Below, one piece after another: positions 26,822 through 38,013 of a stretch of DNA of 64,000 nt. Within the stretch, counting starts at the first letter, position 1. Every line of letters starts with the position of its first letter. The stretch is from Tetrahymena thermophila SB210 (lineage: Eukaryota > Ciliophora > Oligohymenophorea > Hymenostomatida > Tetrahymenidae): positions 1 through 64,000 of the forward strand of contig NW_002476241.1 of the NCBI RefSeq assembly GCF_000189635.1, read 5' to 3'. A model generated the notes under the pieces. It saw only the letters and a program-made list of their open reading frames with translations. It was not told the origin of the DNA and made no database searches. The translations under genes and the position numbers were made by a program.

Positions 26822-28288
26822 TCAACTATCAAATAAATCAAATAGAATTTCTTCCTCTCTAAATAGCATGAATTAAGATATTTGTTTATAATAAACCATT
26901 ATCTAAAGGAGATGAGTGTATCTTTTTTTGATGCTATGGACTTAGTAATCTTATGAATAATTAACTAATTAAAAACTATTTATTCTTTCAGACAAGCTTA
27001 CAATTTATGAGATTTGTCTATAAAAATAAGATTCTCTTAAGTAATCACAGTAGAAGATTAAATCAAATTTTAAAAGATAGTGTGCTTTTTAAATAAACTA
27101 CTTAAATGAGGGGTAAAAGTCTTAATCAAACTAAAATCTGCTATCACTAATAAATGAGAGACGATCTAAATTCATGAAATCTGATAAAACATTTTTAAAA
27201 ATATGGGATATAGTTTAGCATTAATAGTAGGTAATGTTTAAATCCTTTGGTAAATAAATAATCAAACTCTTCAAAGTTAATTTTGATGCTCTCAGCTATT
27301 CAAACAGTTAAATTACTTAATATTAATTATAAATGATAATATTTTGAAAGTCCAGCTCTAAATTCTATAACTGAGATAATTTTGATAGGGCACTGCCCAG
27401 ATCAACAATTAGCTGACCTTCAAATGAGTTATCTCTTAAGTTGAGACTTAGAGACTTGAGACTTTCTCCCCTATCTCCTATGTACTTTGATAAAAGTAAA
27501 AGATGAAAACCATCTATATTTAATTTTTACATATGTAAATTCAAAGAAGTTAAATTATTTAACTGTAAATTATTTAGAAATCTTAAAGTGTTAGCAAAAT
27601 TTCCATCTTTGAACCAATAATTATGCTAGTCTAAAACAGTGGAATATATTATATCCATATGAATCTCATTTTATTTTTTGCCAAGTTTACTTTATATTCT
27701 ATCTTAATATTACATTAATAAATTTTGCAAATTCTGCTCACATTCTCTGAAAATGATGTTTATAGAAATAGTTGAAGAGTCTTTGGTTTGAAATTCAAAA
27801 ATAGGGGTTACTCTTTTTACTCTCCTTTCTATTCTTGTAAAATCGTTTTCTAAGTAAGGCATAGGATTGATGCTCCTACTCTACCAGTAAATACCAATTG
27901 GTTAAAAAAATTATATTTTTCCATCTAATTAAACCTTTTCTAAAGGCTTGTCTGTCAAAAAAAACACCATACTGATATTCTACATTTCGTTTCTTTCATG
28001 ATTGTAATCATCGATGAAATTCCAAAGTCCATGCTTCATTGTATAGCATGGTATAGCCACTATTTAAGTGTCGTTTTCTATTTATTATTGACCTATCGTC
28101 TAATTTAATTATAGAATTCTATCTTTGTAAAGCAACTTTATACTACGAGCTGGTTCATAAATATTTTAAGCAATAGTCTCTCTCAAATCAGAGGCGAGAG
28201 TATCAACAGGTAAATTTTAAAATTTGATTTCGCTTGTTTTTATAATAACCGAAAAGCTTCTTGTATCATTTTCTAATTTCTCGCTCAT
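26822..28288 (-). CDS. Ubiquitin-like domain plus leucine-rich repeat protein
   Basis: A single intronless frame encodes 488 residues. Residues about 10-80 form a ubiquitin-like domain: SFSVIIKTSEIKFQ, then DTLASDLRETIAQNI, SIKLLYKDRILQ and IENDTQIVAIP follow the beta-beta-alpha-beta order of ubiquitin. A linker follows. From about residue 215 there are leucine-rich segments such as NLTSLNLHMQKLNIDGFHLL, SLKSLSLNLRDNSF and LQNLELDFQN, resembling the long ribonuclease-inhibitor class of LRRs. No F-box, transmembrane helix or catalytic motif is visible. UBL-LRR combinations often act as adaptors for the proteasome or ubiquitin ligases, but that role is inference here. The gene is divergent from the DHHC gene. 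Confidence 0.82.
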
Positions 28289-29001
28289 TTAAAAAACTAA
28301 AAAAAGTAATTAAAAAATAAAAAACAAAATGAAAATTGAATCTCTATAACTTAATTATTTTCTAGATACATAATTTAATTTAATAATAAGTCGTTTATAT
28401 TTTAGATTAAATTGCTTTAAAAAATATTTTAAACTTATCTCAGCAAATATTATTTCAAAATTTTTAAAGACTAAATAATTTAAATTTCTAAAATATTTTT
28501 AAGTTTTTTTATTTTAATTTATGAAAAATTCATTTTTTTTTCTAAATCTTGTATTAATTATTAGCTATTTTAAGAAGCTTATTAATTCTGATAAATTTAA
28601 AAACTTAAAAATTAAACAAATTAAAAACTAACAAATCTTGCTCAAATATTTTTAAGACTAATTTTAAAAATTATTTTTTATTCAAATCCATCTATGTTGA
28701 TGATAATAATTAAAATTAAAGTTTATTCTTTTTATGCTTAAATTTAAATTTGTTTTTATGTAGACTGACTGATCATTTTAGTAGAAATAGTCAAAAAATT
28801 TGATTATTTTTATAAAAATTTAAATAGATGCTCCTAATTGTGAGATTGAATAATCATAAAGTATTATTTTTTTGAAAAATCTGTAATTTATTAAATAAAT
28901 TCAATCTTAAAGTGCTATTGATTTATTATTTAAAATTGATTAAGAATAAAATGGTTAAAGTTTAAATATATGATTAAAATGCCATTAAAAAAAAGGATTA
29001 A
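28289..29001. other. Divergent intergenic promoter region
   Basis: Roughly 0.7 kb of A/T-rich DNA lies between the divergently transcribed UBL-LRR and DHHC genes. Both promoters should lie here. I see no recognisable element, repeat or RNA gene. Confidence 0.6.
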
Positions 29002-30538
29002 ATGTCTGACGATGCATCTTAATTTAGCACCAGAAATACTCCTAAGATGTAATCGCAACTTATTGATAAAAATTAGGATAAGATTATGCTTTATTAAGTT
29101 TTCCCGAGCTCAAACATATTCTTATGCGCTGGAAGATTAATTTAAGGTTCATAGCCAAGGCCATTTATTTTTGCAATATTACTTATAATAGTACCTGTTA
29201 CTTTACATATGATATTTAAATTAGAATATGGCTATTATTAAGCTATTTTTACTGCTTTGACTTTTTTTTATATGTTTAAAACTGCGTTTTAAGACCCAGG
29301 AATAGTCCCAAGGGCAGATAATTTGGTTAAAGACTAATAAATTGAAGATATACCCATTGATAGAACCAATTAAAAGTAATTAGGATATCTGCTAATTGAC
29401 TAAAATGGATAAAAAGTGAATTATAGAATATGTGATACATGTGGAATTTTTAAGGATAAAGATAGAAAACACTGTAGATTATGTGATAATTGTGTGACCG
29501 GATTTGATCATCATTGTAAATTATTTTTCGCATTCTGCATAATTTTATATTGAAAATAACGCCTCAAATCAATCAATCGATCAAAAAGTTTATTCGAAAT
29601 AATTAACAATAACAATTAGAGAGCTTCTATAATTGTTAAGAAAATATATTTAAATAATTTTTACTTTTTTAGATTATCAACAATTTTTTAAATATTGATT
29701 TTTTAAAAATTAAGGTATTTGGCTAAATAACTGCATCGGAAGAAATAATTACAAATCATTTATCCTCTTTTTGTTTTTTTTGTGTGCTTAACTTATTTTT
29801 ACAATTACATCTTGCTCATGTTATTTGAATGAAGAAATATTATCAAGAATGGATAAATTTAATGAGGTGAGACCTGAATCAACTTAAAATGTCTTAAAAA
29901 AGCAGCCTCTTCCAATTTTTTTAATTATTTACAGCTCAATTTTTATTTTATTGGTAGGTACTCTATTTGTTTATCATATAACTCTGATATTAAATGATAC
30001 AACAACAGTAGAGCAAAAAAAAAGATATTGCAACGCAGTGCAGTAATAATAATAAAACTCAGTAAGAATAAATTATTGGCACAATATTAAAAAGAAATTT
30101 CTTTGTGTCTCATCTAAATCTTACATAGACTTTAGATAATATTTAGAGGTGAAGTCATCTAAAAAAAGTAATTCACCTATTAAAAAAGACTCTGAGTCTC
30201 TTACTCAAGCAGGTGCCTGCAAAGTAAATGTAAAAATCGAGGAAAATGTAGCTGACTTATTGTCAAATCATAAATTACAATAAACGTGCATAAATGTATA
30301 AGTAAATTAAACAAAAGACTTATAAAATTTAGTATGCTCATCCACTGATGAAAAGCAAAACTGTAAAAAAAATGAATGTATTTAAGAATCAAAAGATGAT
30401 CTATTTTAAGAAAATTAAGTCCCTGTAAATGAATTAAACTCCCATTTAAACAAAAAAAGAAGTTTTCAAGTACACCATTACAATATCTATAATTTAAACA
30501 ATTAATAAAAAAACATAACTAAATCTATAAATCTATGA
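29002..30538 (+). CDS. DHHC-type protein S-acyltransferase
   Basis: Two exons (29002-29515 and 29715-30538) with a 199 bp intron give 445 residues. The Cys-rich domain begins RICDTCGIFKDKDRKHCRLC and continues DNCVTGFDHHC, IWLNNCIGRNNY. The catalytic DHHC is at about residues 169-172, and the intron splits the codon of its cysteine. Four membrane helices lie at about 53-72, 80-97, 186-205 and 236-260, two before and two after the DHHC domain, as in the family. A DPG motif follows helix 2, and a TTxE motif (TTTVE) lies just after helix 4. The last 170 residues are polar and probably cytosolic. These enzymes transfer palmitate to cysteines of membrane proteins at the Golgi or plasma membrane. 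Confidence 0.93.
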
Positions 30539-31392
30539 ATTCAAAAGATAAAATATTTATGAATCTTTCCTATCCAAATTTTACTTAATATATTACAATT
30601 AAGCAACTAAATATAAAAAAGTTATTTATTCAATTTATATTCTTTTTGTGTATAAAATATTAATTTTGAAATGTATTTTGATATTATTTATTGTATATTA
30701 GCAATTATTTTCTTTAAAGATATTAGATAATCTCTCTTCATTTCTTTTAATTAATTTTTGAAGATCAAATAAGCTTTTTTTAGCTACAAAAATTAAAATT
30801 ATACTTTTGTGGTTTTTATTGTTTTAACATTATTTTAGCCAAAGAAAAATCTACTTAATAAACAAATTATTTTGTGATAGAGTATTTTCATAAGCTTTAA
30901 ATTAAGTAAAGAACAAAATAAAAATGATAAAATCGAATTCAATGTATTAAACAAGATATCACTAATTACTCATAATAAATTGTAAATTTAAAATTTTATT
31001 TAAATATTCTTAAATTAGATTTATCATTTTTAATTTCTTTTTATTGAACCAAATTTCCAACAAAAATACTAAATCAATAAAAAATAGTGGATAAATTATA
31101 ATTGTATTCTAATCATATCTAGAAGCACAACCAGATATTATATTTACTGATTACTTCTACATAAATTATAAATACAAAATTTAATTTAAACATTCTTAAA
31201 TTAGATTTATCATTTTTAAAATTCTTTTTGCTTTACAATATTTTCTAGCAAAATATTAAATAAATAAATTAATAGCATATATAAATTATTATTTTATTTT
31301 AATTATATCATATCTAGAAGTGCTCAGAAACTTCTAATCAGTAAAAAAAATATTAAAATTAATTAGAGTAACTTTTTGATTAAATAAATAAA
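30539..31392. other. Intergenic between two plus-strand genes
   Basis: About 0.85 kb of A/T-rich DNA holds the 3' end of the DHHC gene and the promoter of the TPR-like gene. It contains a diverged tandem duplication, listed separately, and nothing that looks coding. Confidence 0.6.
30972..31350. repeat. Diverged tandem duplication, period ~187 bp
   Basis: Two head-to-tail copies are seen. Both contain CTTAAATTAGATTTATCATT (near 31009 and 31195), preceded by AATTTAA.TTTAAA. Both also have TCATATCTAGAAG (near 31112 and 31308). The order of shared blocks is conserved, but the sequence between them has drifted. It is non-coding. Confidence 0.7.
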
Positions 31393-33021
31393 ATGTTTAG
31401 AAGAGCATTTGCTTTTACTAGCTTATTTATATAAGGTTAGAGAAGCGTAGTACATCTAAAAAACAAATAAAAGTCACTAGTTTTCTAGTCATAAGCATAG
31501 TTTGGATTTTTTTCTAACATTTTCGCTAGCAAAGAATAAAAATAAATAAATGAGTTGTACTAATAGTTACAACAAGCAGCTGATAGTTAAAAGGCAAATA
31601 TTATGAATTAGGTGATTTAGTTTAAATAGAAAAAAAACTAAAAACAAGATTATGAAAACTATCAATTCGATCAATTTGTTTTAGCAGAGTATTACATGAA
31701 ATAAGGAAAAACCTAAGAGTGCAATGCGATTTTTAAAAATTTTGAACGACTAACTAAATTAGTTTCTCAAGAAGAAATAATGGCAAGAAAATTATCTTTA
31801 TTTAGAACAAACACTCAATTGTAAAACGAGCTTGAAAAAGCTTTGAAGAAACCTACTGATTAAGTGACTCACTCTTTACCATATGGTTAATATGTTTTAG
31901 GAACTATCTTCTTTGATTAAAAAAATTATTAAAAGAGCGAAGAAATACTTATAAAAGCACGTGATAATGTAGATATTTTGCTCGAGATCAAAGACAAAGA
32001 CTAATACGCTGAAGGTAACAAGCTATATGTAAAGCTCCTCTCTTGTCTTAAACTAGTTTAATTATATTTTAAACAAAAAAATTTCGATTTAGTTGATTAA
32101 AATATTGCTATTTTGGATAAAACCTGGGAAACTTTAGAGGATAATCACGAATATGCATTAGGTTATTAAATAAGCAAAGCAAGTCCTTTATATATTGAAA
32201 TTGCTGATACTAAAGCAAAGATTGCAGAATTTTTTTAGAACTATGTTTAAGCTACAGATATATACCAGTCTGTCATTGTAAGTCTTGAACCAATTAATGA
32301 AGTAAATTCACTTCAATTAATATAGCTAAAGCTAAGATAATTAGACAGCTTGATTTTTGAGAAAGAGTATTATGATTCTAAGTTATTAATGAAACAACTC
32401 AAGGAATATATTGAGTAGTATCATCCTAATAATCCTTTATTATAAGCAGAATTATAATATTAAGAAATTCACTTTTTATACAAAAAAAAGAAATTCAATG
32501 AAATAAACGATAAAATAAACTAGGCATCTCAATTTTGTCTTTAAAATAAAATAATGAATTTGACCTATGCAAGAATTCTCTACACTTACATTAGATTAAA
32601 TATAGATAAATCTGAAAATGAATGTGGATAAGTTATTTAAAATGTTGATAAATTGCTTAAAGGATTAGAAGATGTTCCTGCTAGTCTCATTATTGATTTT
32701 TACTTATCTGCAGCTTAATTTTATTCTAAGCAAAAAGACATAAACAAATTAAGCCAATACATGAGATAGTCTATTGACTTGCTTAAGTCTCCTCCTCAAT
32801 AAATCTTATCTGCTTTAAGATCTTATCTTATTTGGGCAGGATATTATCTTGAACTTGGATTCATAGAGGAAGCTAAAAAAATACATTCAGAAGCTAAGGA
32901 TTATAAAGCATAATTAAAATTCGACGGTAGCTTTGATGAACTTAAAGCTTAGTATGTGCTCTTAGAAATAGAACAAACCATAAAGATTTTTGAACATAAC
33001 AACAATATAAAATAATAATGA
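31393..33021 (+). CDS. TPR-like helical-repeat protein with mitochondrial-type presequence
   Basis: A single intronless frame of 543 codons encodes 542 residues. The N-terminus MFRRAFAFTSLFIQGQRSVV is Arg-rich, hydroxylated and without acidic residues, like a mitochondrial presequence. The rest is alpha-helical with paired helices of TPR type, for example YVLGTIFFDQKNYQKSEEIL and LSAAQFYSKQKDINKLSQYM. The repeats are too degenerate for me to count. No catalytic motif is seen. A role as a mitochondrial scaffold, or as a lineage-specific part of a respiratory or ribosomal assembly, is possible but inferred. Good codon structure and the frame ending at TGA 33019-33021 make the gene itself secure. 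Confidence 0.8.
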
Positions 33022-33382
33022 AATTAAAAATTATTCTTAATTGTTTATTTATATCTCATAAATTTTTATTTATAAATTGATTTCGATCACATTTATTATT
33101 TATTTATAAATTAAATACTTTTTAATGTTTTAAAACTTAAGTAAAGCTGTAAAAAATTAAAAAGAAAATTGAAAGTAAAATCAATGCATTTTAATTAAAA
33201 ATTAATACAACTTCCCTCCACATTTTTATTGAAAAAGTAAAATTTATTTTTTGTTTTGAAGTTTCTACTTTAAATAAAACTAAAAATATTTTTAGGTAGA
33301 TTTATATATAGATAAATAGTTAAATAGATACACAAATCTTTTTGTAACAACTAAAAGATTTTCATTTAAGATAGATAGATAC
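33022..33382. other. Convergent 3' intergenic spacer
   Basis: About 360 bp of A/T-rich sequence lies between the stop codons of two convergent genes. It contains short (GATA)n-like runs around 33305 and 33370, and no reading frame or RNA gene. Confidence 0.6.
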
Positions 33383-35086
33383 TCACTATATTGTAGGGAA
33401 TGAAGAAACTTCTAAGAATTTTAATATCTTAACTTTTTATATTGATTTAATTTCGATTCCTAATTTGTAATTTTTGGATTAATCAAGATCATTTAATTGT
33501 TCTTCTGTTGCTGTTGTGACATTACTGTATTCAGGGTAATCAGCAATCAGAAAATGCTTTTCTGAAATACACATTTGAAATTCTAATTACCTCATTTTTT
33601 TGTCATGCTTAATTTGAGTGTTGCATAAAGCTAATCCTTTGGTTGCATGTTCAAATTTACAGTCACTTGTATTAGAGAAGAAGTATGGAGAAGAGCTTAC
33701 CCACTGATTATTGCAGCTTTTTTCTTTTTGAATTCCTATATTGAATTCATATGATTGCTAAAAAGACGAATATGGCTCTAATTAAACAACTATTCTATAT
33801 TTGGTAAAGGGATTTATCAACGTATCGTAATGACTCTACACATTCCAACCAGAATCTTTTGTTGTAATTTCTAATATATTTTAAGCATTTCTTTCTATTT
33901 TTTGGTGGGACTATGAAAAACCATCTTACTTTGACTTCTAAAATGAACATTTATAAGTAAGATCTATTTCAAATTTATTCTTTTGTTTTATTTCTGTAAA
34001 TTGTCTTTAAGATAAAAAGTAAAATTGTTTTAAATTTGATTGAATCTCCTTTTATAAAACATCAACATTTTCAAAAATTTCACTGTTTTTCACTTTATCC
34101 TCACTTATTTTTTTAATCTAATTTTCTATGTTCATGATGTTTCTTATTGATTTTTCATAGATTTAAAATTACTCTTCTTGCAGCACAGTAAAATCAAGCC
34201 TCTCTTTTCCTTCTTTCAAATAAGAATTAGGTTCGATTCTTGGTAAAGCTGGTCCTACTTTCTGCAAACAGATCTCCAGCTTTTTCAAGAATGAGTCTTT
34301 ACAAAAGTTAGTAGGATTATTTACCAGTGAGAGTATTTCTTTTATTGTGTCATTGTAATCATATTTTTTTCTTTGAAATTGAGTTGAAGAATCTACTTAG
34401 AAGCCCTTTAAAAACCAATCTTGTAATTAATTAATTATATTAAGCATATCCTCCATATATAAATTTGGTATTTAGAGCTATAAAGCAAACTCTGAATTTT
34501 TATAAAAATTATAAGCTTTTGTAAGTGTTTAGCTATTTTCTTTGCACTTGTTATTAACATCTTAAATAAGCTACTAAATTTTTATAAAACTTTCCTCCTC
34601 TCCATTTTTAAAATCTTAGGTGAGCTCTCTAAAGTAGTTCTTTTGAGAAACGTTGTTGTATATGTCTTTAATGCCATCTCTTGTGATGAAAAGATTATCA
34701 ATGTCTACATAAATCTTTTTTTTGCATTGGGATATTTTCTCAATTATTTTCTACTAAAGATTATCAAAATACTAATCTAAAATGGTTATTGGGCATTTTC
34801 TTAAATCCGCTTGCTCTAAAATATTTTTATACTCGGTCAATATAGATTTATCTTCTATAATAGGCCAATTTTAAAACACACTATTGTCATTGCAATTTAA
34901 TATTTCCTCAATAATCATTAAATTCCTTCCTTGTAAATCATTTTGAGTTACACATTTAGCACATACTATTGGGCTGTGTGATGCCCTTTATTAAACTTCA
35001 TAAAATATCAAAGGACATCCTTTATGAACCTTACAGTTCTGTGTTTATCTATCTTCTTCTGTAGGTTCTAAAAAAAGAGAATTCAT
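33383..35086 (-). CDS. B-box-like zinc-binding, coiled-coil protein
   Basis: A single intronless frame encodes 567 residues, from MNSLFLEPTEEDRQTQ at 35086 to TGA 33383-33385. Near the N-terminus, NCKVHKGCPLIFY followed by SPIVCAKCV gives CxxH...CxxC spacing, as in a B-box type zinc finger. A long, mostly helical, Lys/Glu-rich middle (about residues 90-370) contains coiled-coil stretches. The C-terminal 170 residues look like a beta-rich domain, with YRIVVQLEP, YEFNIGIQKE and YKLGIEIKSI. B-box plus coiled coil plus beta domain parallels TRIM proteins, and ciliates have large families of this kind. There is no RING finger at the start, so ubiquitin-ligase activity should not be assumed. Confidence 0.75.
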
Positions 35087-36287
35087 TATGTAATTTTTTT
35101 TCGCTAATTTATATTGATAATTTAAATTTTTATATCTGATAGTAATTTCATCAGAAAATTAAAACAATATTTTGAGGGAATATGTTGAGTTTATTAGATT
35201 AATTTAAAATTAGTAAAGAATCTAATTAAATTTTATAAAAATATTTTTAATCTTATTATAAATATTTGTTTTAATTTTTTCTCTGTATATCATAAAACAT
35301 TTAATTTATAAATCTAAAAGTAGAAAGTATTCTAATTAAAAAAAGAAGAAAATACTTATTTCTTAAAAAAACAAAAAAATATAAAATTTAAATTTATTTA
35401 ATAAAAAAAGGAATGCAAATATAATGAATTATATCTTAAATTATTTCTAAAGCTTCTTGTAAATATCAATAATATCAACTTATTTGTTTCTTAAAAAGGA
35501 ATTGCTTTCTTAAATTATTATTTATAAGAAATATATCAAAGTAATTTATTCTAATAATTCTTACTTAATTTTTTCTTTTAAATATTTATTTTTAACATAT
35601 TAAAAAATTAAATGCTTGTTTTTATTTTTTTTATGAAGAAGACGAAGAATTAAAATATTTTCATAATATCCAAAATTTAATAGTCATAGCACTTATATAA
35701 AAAATTCATTTCTATCAGTTAATTCTTCAGCATCAAACTTATTTATTAGAATTTTAATCAATTGTTTTTAATTATTATCAAAATAATTAAAGTCTTTTTA
35801 AAATCAAATGAACCTAATTGTTTATCTTAATAACAAATTAATGTTTATTACTATGTAAAACTATCTAAATTCGCTAAAATATTTTTAGAGTTTTATTTAT
35901 AAATAATATTTAAAATATAAATAATTTATGAATTAATTTTTTTGCTAAAATTAAGCTGTGCTTTATTATATTTAAAAAATTTAACTTAAAATAAAATATC
36001 AAACTCTAAAAAATAGAAAATTATAAATTAATTTTTATTATAAATTATTAACATAAGTATTTGCTTAATCTATTTATTAAATTAATTAAGTTTATTTTTT
36101 ATTATTTTATAATATTGATTAATTGATTTTTATGATAACCAATTAATTATCCTGTAAATAAATAATTTTTTTACAAGATGGTTTAAAAAATTCATAAAAC
36201 AATAGATTGATTGATACATAAAAATTTATTTAATCTACAAAAAATTTTAATGAAATTGATTAAATAAATATTCTATTTATATTAAGA
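35087..36287. other. Intergenic A/T-rich region
   Basis: This 1.2 kb lies between two minus-strand genes and should hold the promoter of the B-box gene and the 3' region of the next. Only A/T-rich sequence is seen, with no clear repeat, reading frame or RNA gene. Confidence 0.6.
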
Positions 36288-37034
36288 TCAACTTTATGTG
36301 ATATTTAATTATGAGAGGTCAATTTATATTTCGAATTATAATCTGTTCATTTCATCGTGGAGAGAATTCTCATTTTTCATAAACGATAAATTATTAAAGT
36401 CAAAATAGTTATTCCACTCTTCTAAATTGTTTTAGTTTTAATTTTAATTTACATCACCTATAGCTCCAACTAAAGAAATAGAAGAAAGAATGAAACTTTC
36501 ATCTAAATCATCTGGTTATAATACTTGATTAGTAGTACTTTGTTGATCTGCATTTATTTCTTCGTCTAATATCGTATCTTGTTCTTCAATATTTTTATAA
36601 ATTTCAGAATTTTATTACACGAAATTTTAATTGTTTTCTTTAGTGATTTACAAAATATTTTCCGTTTAAAGTTACTTATACTATTGTTATTGATATAAAT
36701 CTTGTGGATAGTATTATTATTAGATCTGGTTTTCTTAATATGTTTGATAGCAAAACTCATTTTACATTTATTGTGCTTAGTTACCAACCATGTTATCATA
36801 ATAAATTTGGAAAAGATTCTGTAAAGATATAAAGCAAATATTGTTTTGAATCAAGTTTTAACAAAATAAATTATAGGTTTCACATCGTTTGCAGTAGTTA
36901 ATATTCTAAGTTTTCAGTACGTAATCACATACAACATTTATTTTCCTTGAAAAGCAAATGTAGCATTAGAAGTGAATTTAATCGCACATGCAACATTTTA
37001 CTCTCCTAAACTATATTATCTCTTCTTCTTCCAT
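36288..37034 (-). CDS. Small Cys-cluster, Gln/Asn-rich protein
   Basis: An intronless 249-codon frame encodes 248 residues, beginning MEEEEIIQFRRVKCCMC. Residues about 14-65 hold paired cysteines (CCMC, CYIC, VVCDY, YCKRC, FC) plus a His, consistent with a small zinc-binding domain of RING- or LIM-like type. It does not match a canonical consensus. A long Gln/Asn-rich stretch follows (about residues 85-150, most Gln codons being TAA or TAG), then an acidic tail with EEQDTILDEEINADQQSTTN and DDLDESFILSSIS. The start at 37034 is the first ATG of a frame that closes at TGA 36288-36290. Function unknown; a regulatory or RNA/DNA-associated role is only a guess from composition. Confidence 0.68.
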
Positions 37035-37764
37035 TTATATAATCTATTCCTCTTTTTCTAAAAAATTTTTTTTACTTACCTCTTTTTAAAATTAGAATTT
37101 AAATTTTCTTTTTAATATTTATTACAAAATAAATAAATAGCAAGCTAAATCTTTTAAAATTATTAAAAAAAATCCAATATATCTTATTAGAATTTTATCA
37201 CATTTCTGAACTAAATTTTATAATATTTTCTTAACTAAATTTTATTATTTACTAAATTTAATAAAATTTAGCTAAATCATGTGTTTATAATCCATATTTG
37301 TCATTCATCAAAAGCTTATGTAAAACTATTGGTAGCGTAATTATTAAAAGCACCTTATTAGCTTCATTATAAATTGATTTACTTTTACTTTCGATTTAAA
37401 AATATATAGGTGGCTAATAATTTTCTAAGATAAATATTTTACAATTTCATTTTGAATTTAAAATGAATTTAAGCATGGGATTTAAATAATTAATTAATAA
37501 AACATTATTAAAAATACAACTTATAATTTTAATATACATTTTTAACTTTTAATATAAGATTTCTGGAGTCATTTTTATATAGAAAATTAGAAGTTCTTTT
37601 ATAATTTAACAGATTTAAGGAGTTTGTGTCTACAATAAATTTTTTAATAAATTAACATATAGCTTGGCTAACAATAGATACATTTTATATAAAAATAAAT
37701 TAATTAAATAAAAAATTAGAGCGAAATTCAGTATAAAAACAATTTATCAATTAGATACTAAAAA
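37035..37764. other. Divergent intergenic promoter region
   Basis: About 0.73 kb of A/T-rich DNA separates the divergent Cys-cluster and ubiquitin-like genes. It holds both promoters. I see no other element. Confidence 0.6.
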
Positions 37765-38013
37765 ATGGATGTAATGATAAGATTACTAACCTAAAGAATA
37801 ATAATTTTTAAAGTAGAATATAGTCTTGATACCATTCTGACAATTAAAGAAAAAATCTTTGAAAAAGAAGGAATAAACCCTAGCTAATAGGTGTTAGTTT
37901 ATAGAAATCAAATTTTATAAAACGAAAGAACTCTAAGTTCATATAATTTTAATCGGGAAGCATACTTATATTTGGTTTAAAGAGGATAACTTTTAAATAA
38001 ATAATCAACTTGA
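37765..38013 (+). CDS. Divergent stand-alone ubiquitin-like protein lacking Gly-Gly
   Basis: A single frame of 83 codons encodes 82 residues covering a whole ubiquitin fold. MDVMIRLLTQRIIIFKVEYS aligns with strands 1-2. TILTIKEKIFEKEGINPSQQ aligns with helix 1 and the following turn, including the KEGIxPxQQ motif. VLVYRNQILQNERTLSSYNF and REAYLYLVQRG cover the rest. The C-terminus continues as QLLNKQST, with no Gly-Gly at the position used for conjugation. Lys48 and Lys63 equivalents are not conserved, and identity to ubiquitin is low. It therefore looks like a type of UBL that binds partners but is not attached to substrates. Its length and intact frame argue against a pseudogene. Confidence 0.82.

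Noticed and set aside
30201-30392. Minus-strand 63-codon frame
   Set aside because: It is antisense to the cytosolic tail of the DHHC enzyme, whose frame is continuous there.
36566-36799. Minus-strand 77-codon frame
   Set aside because: It is in a shifted frame inside the Cys-cluster/Gln-rich gene. The longer frame starts at MEEEEIIQF and closes at TGA over 249 codons.
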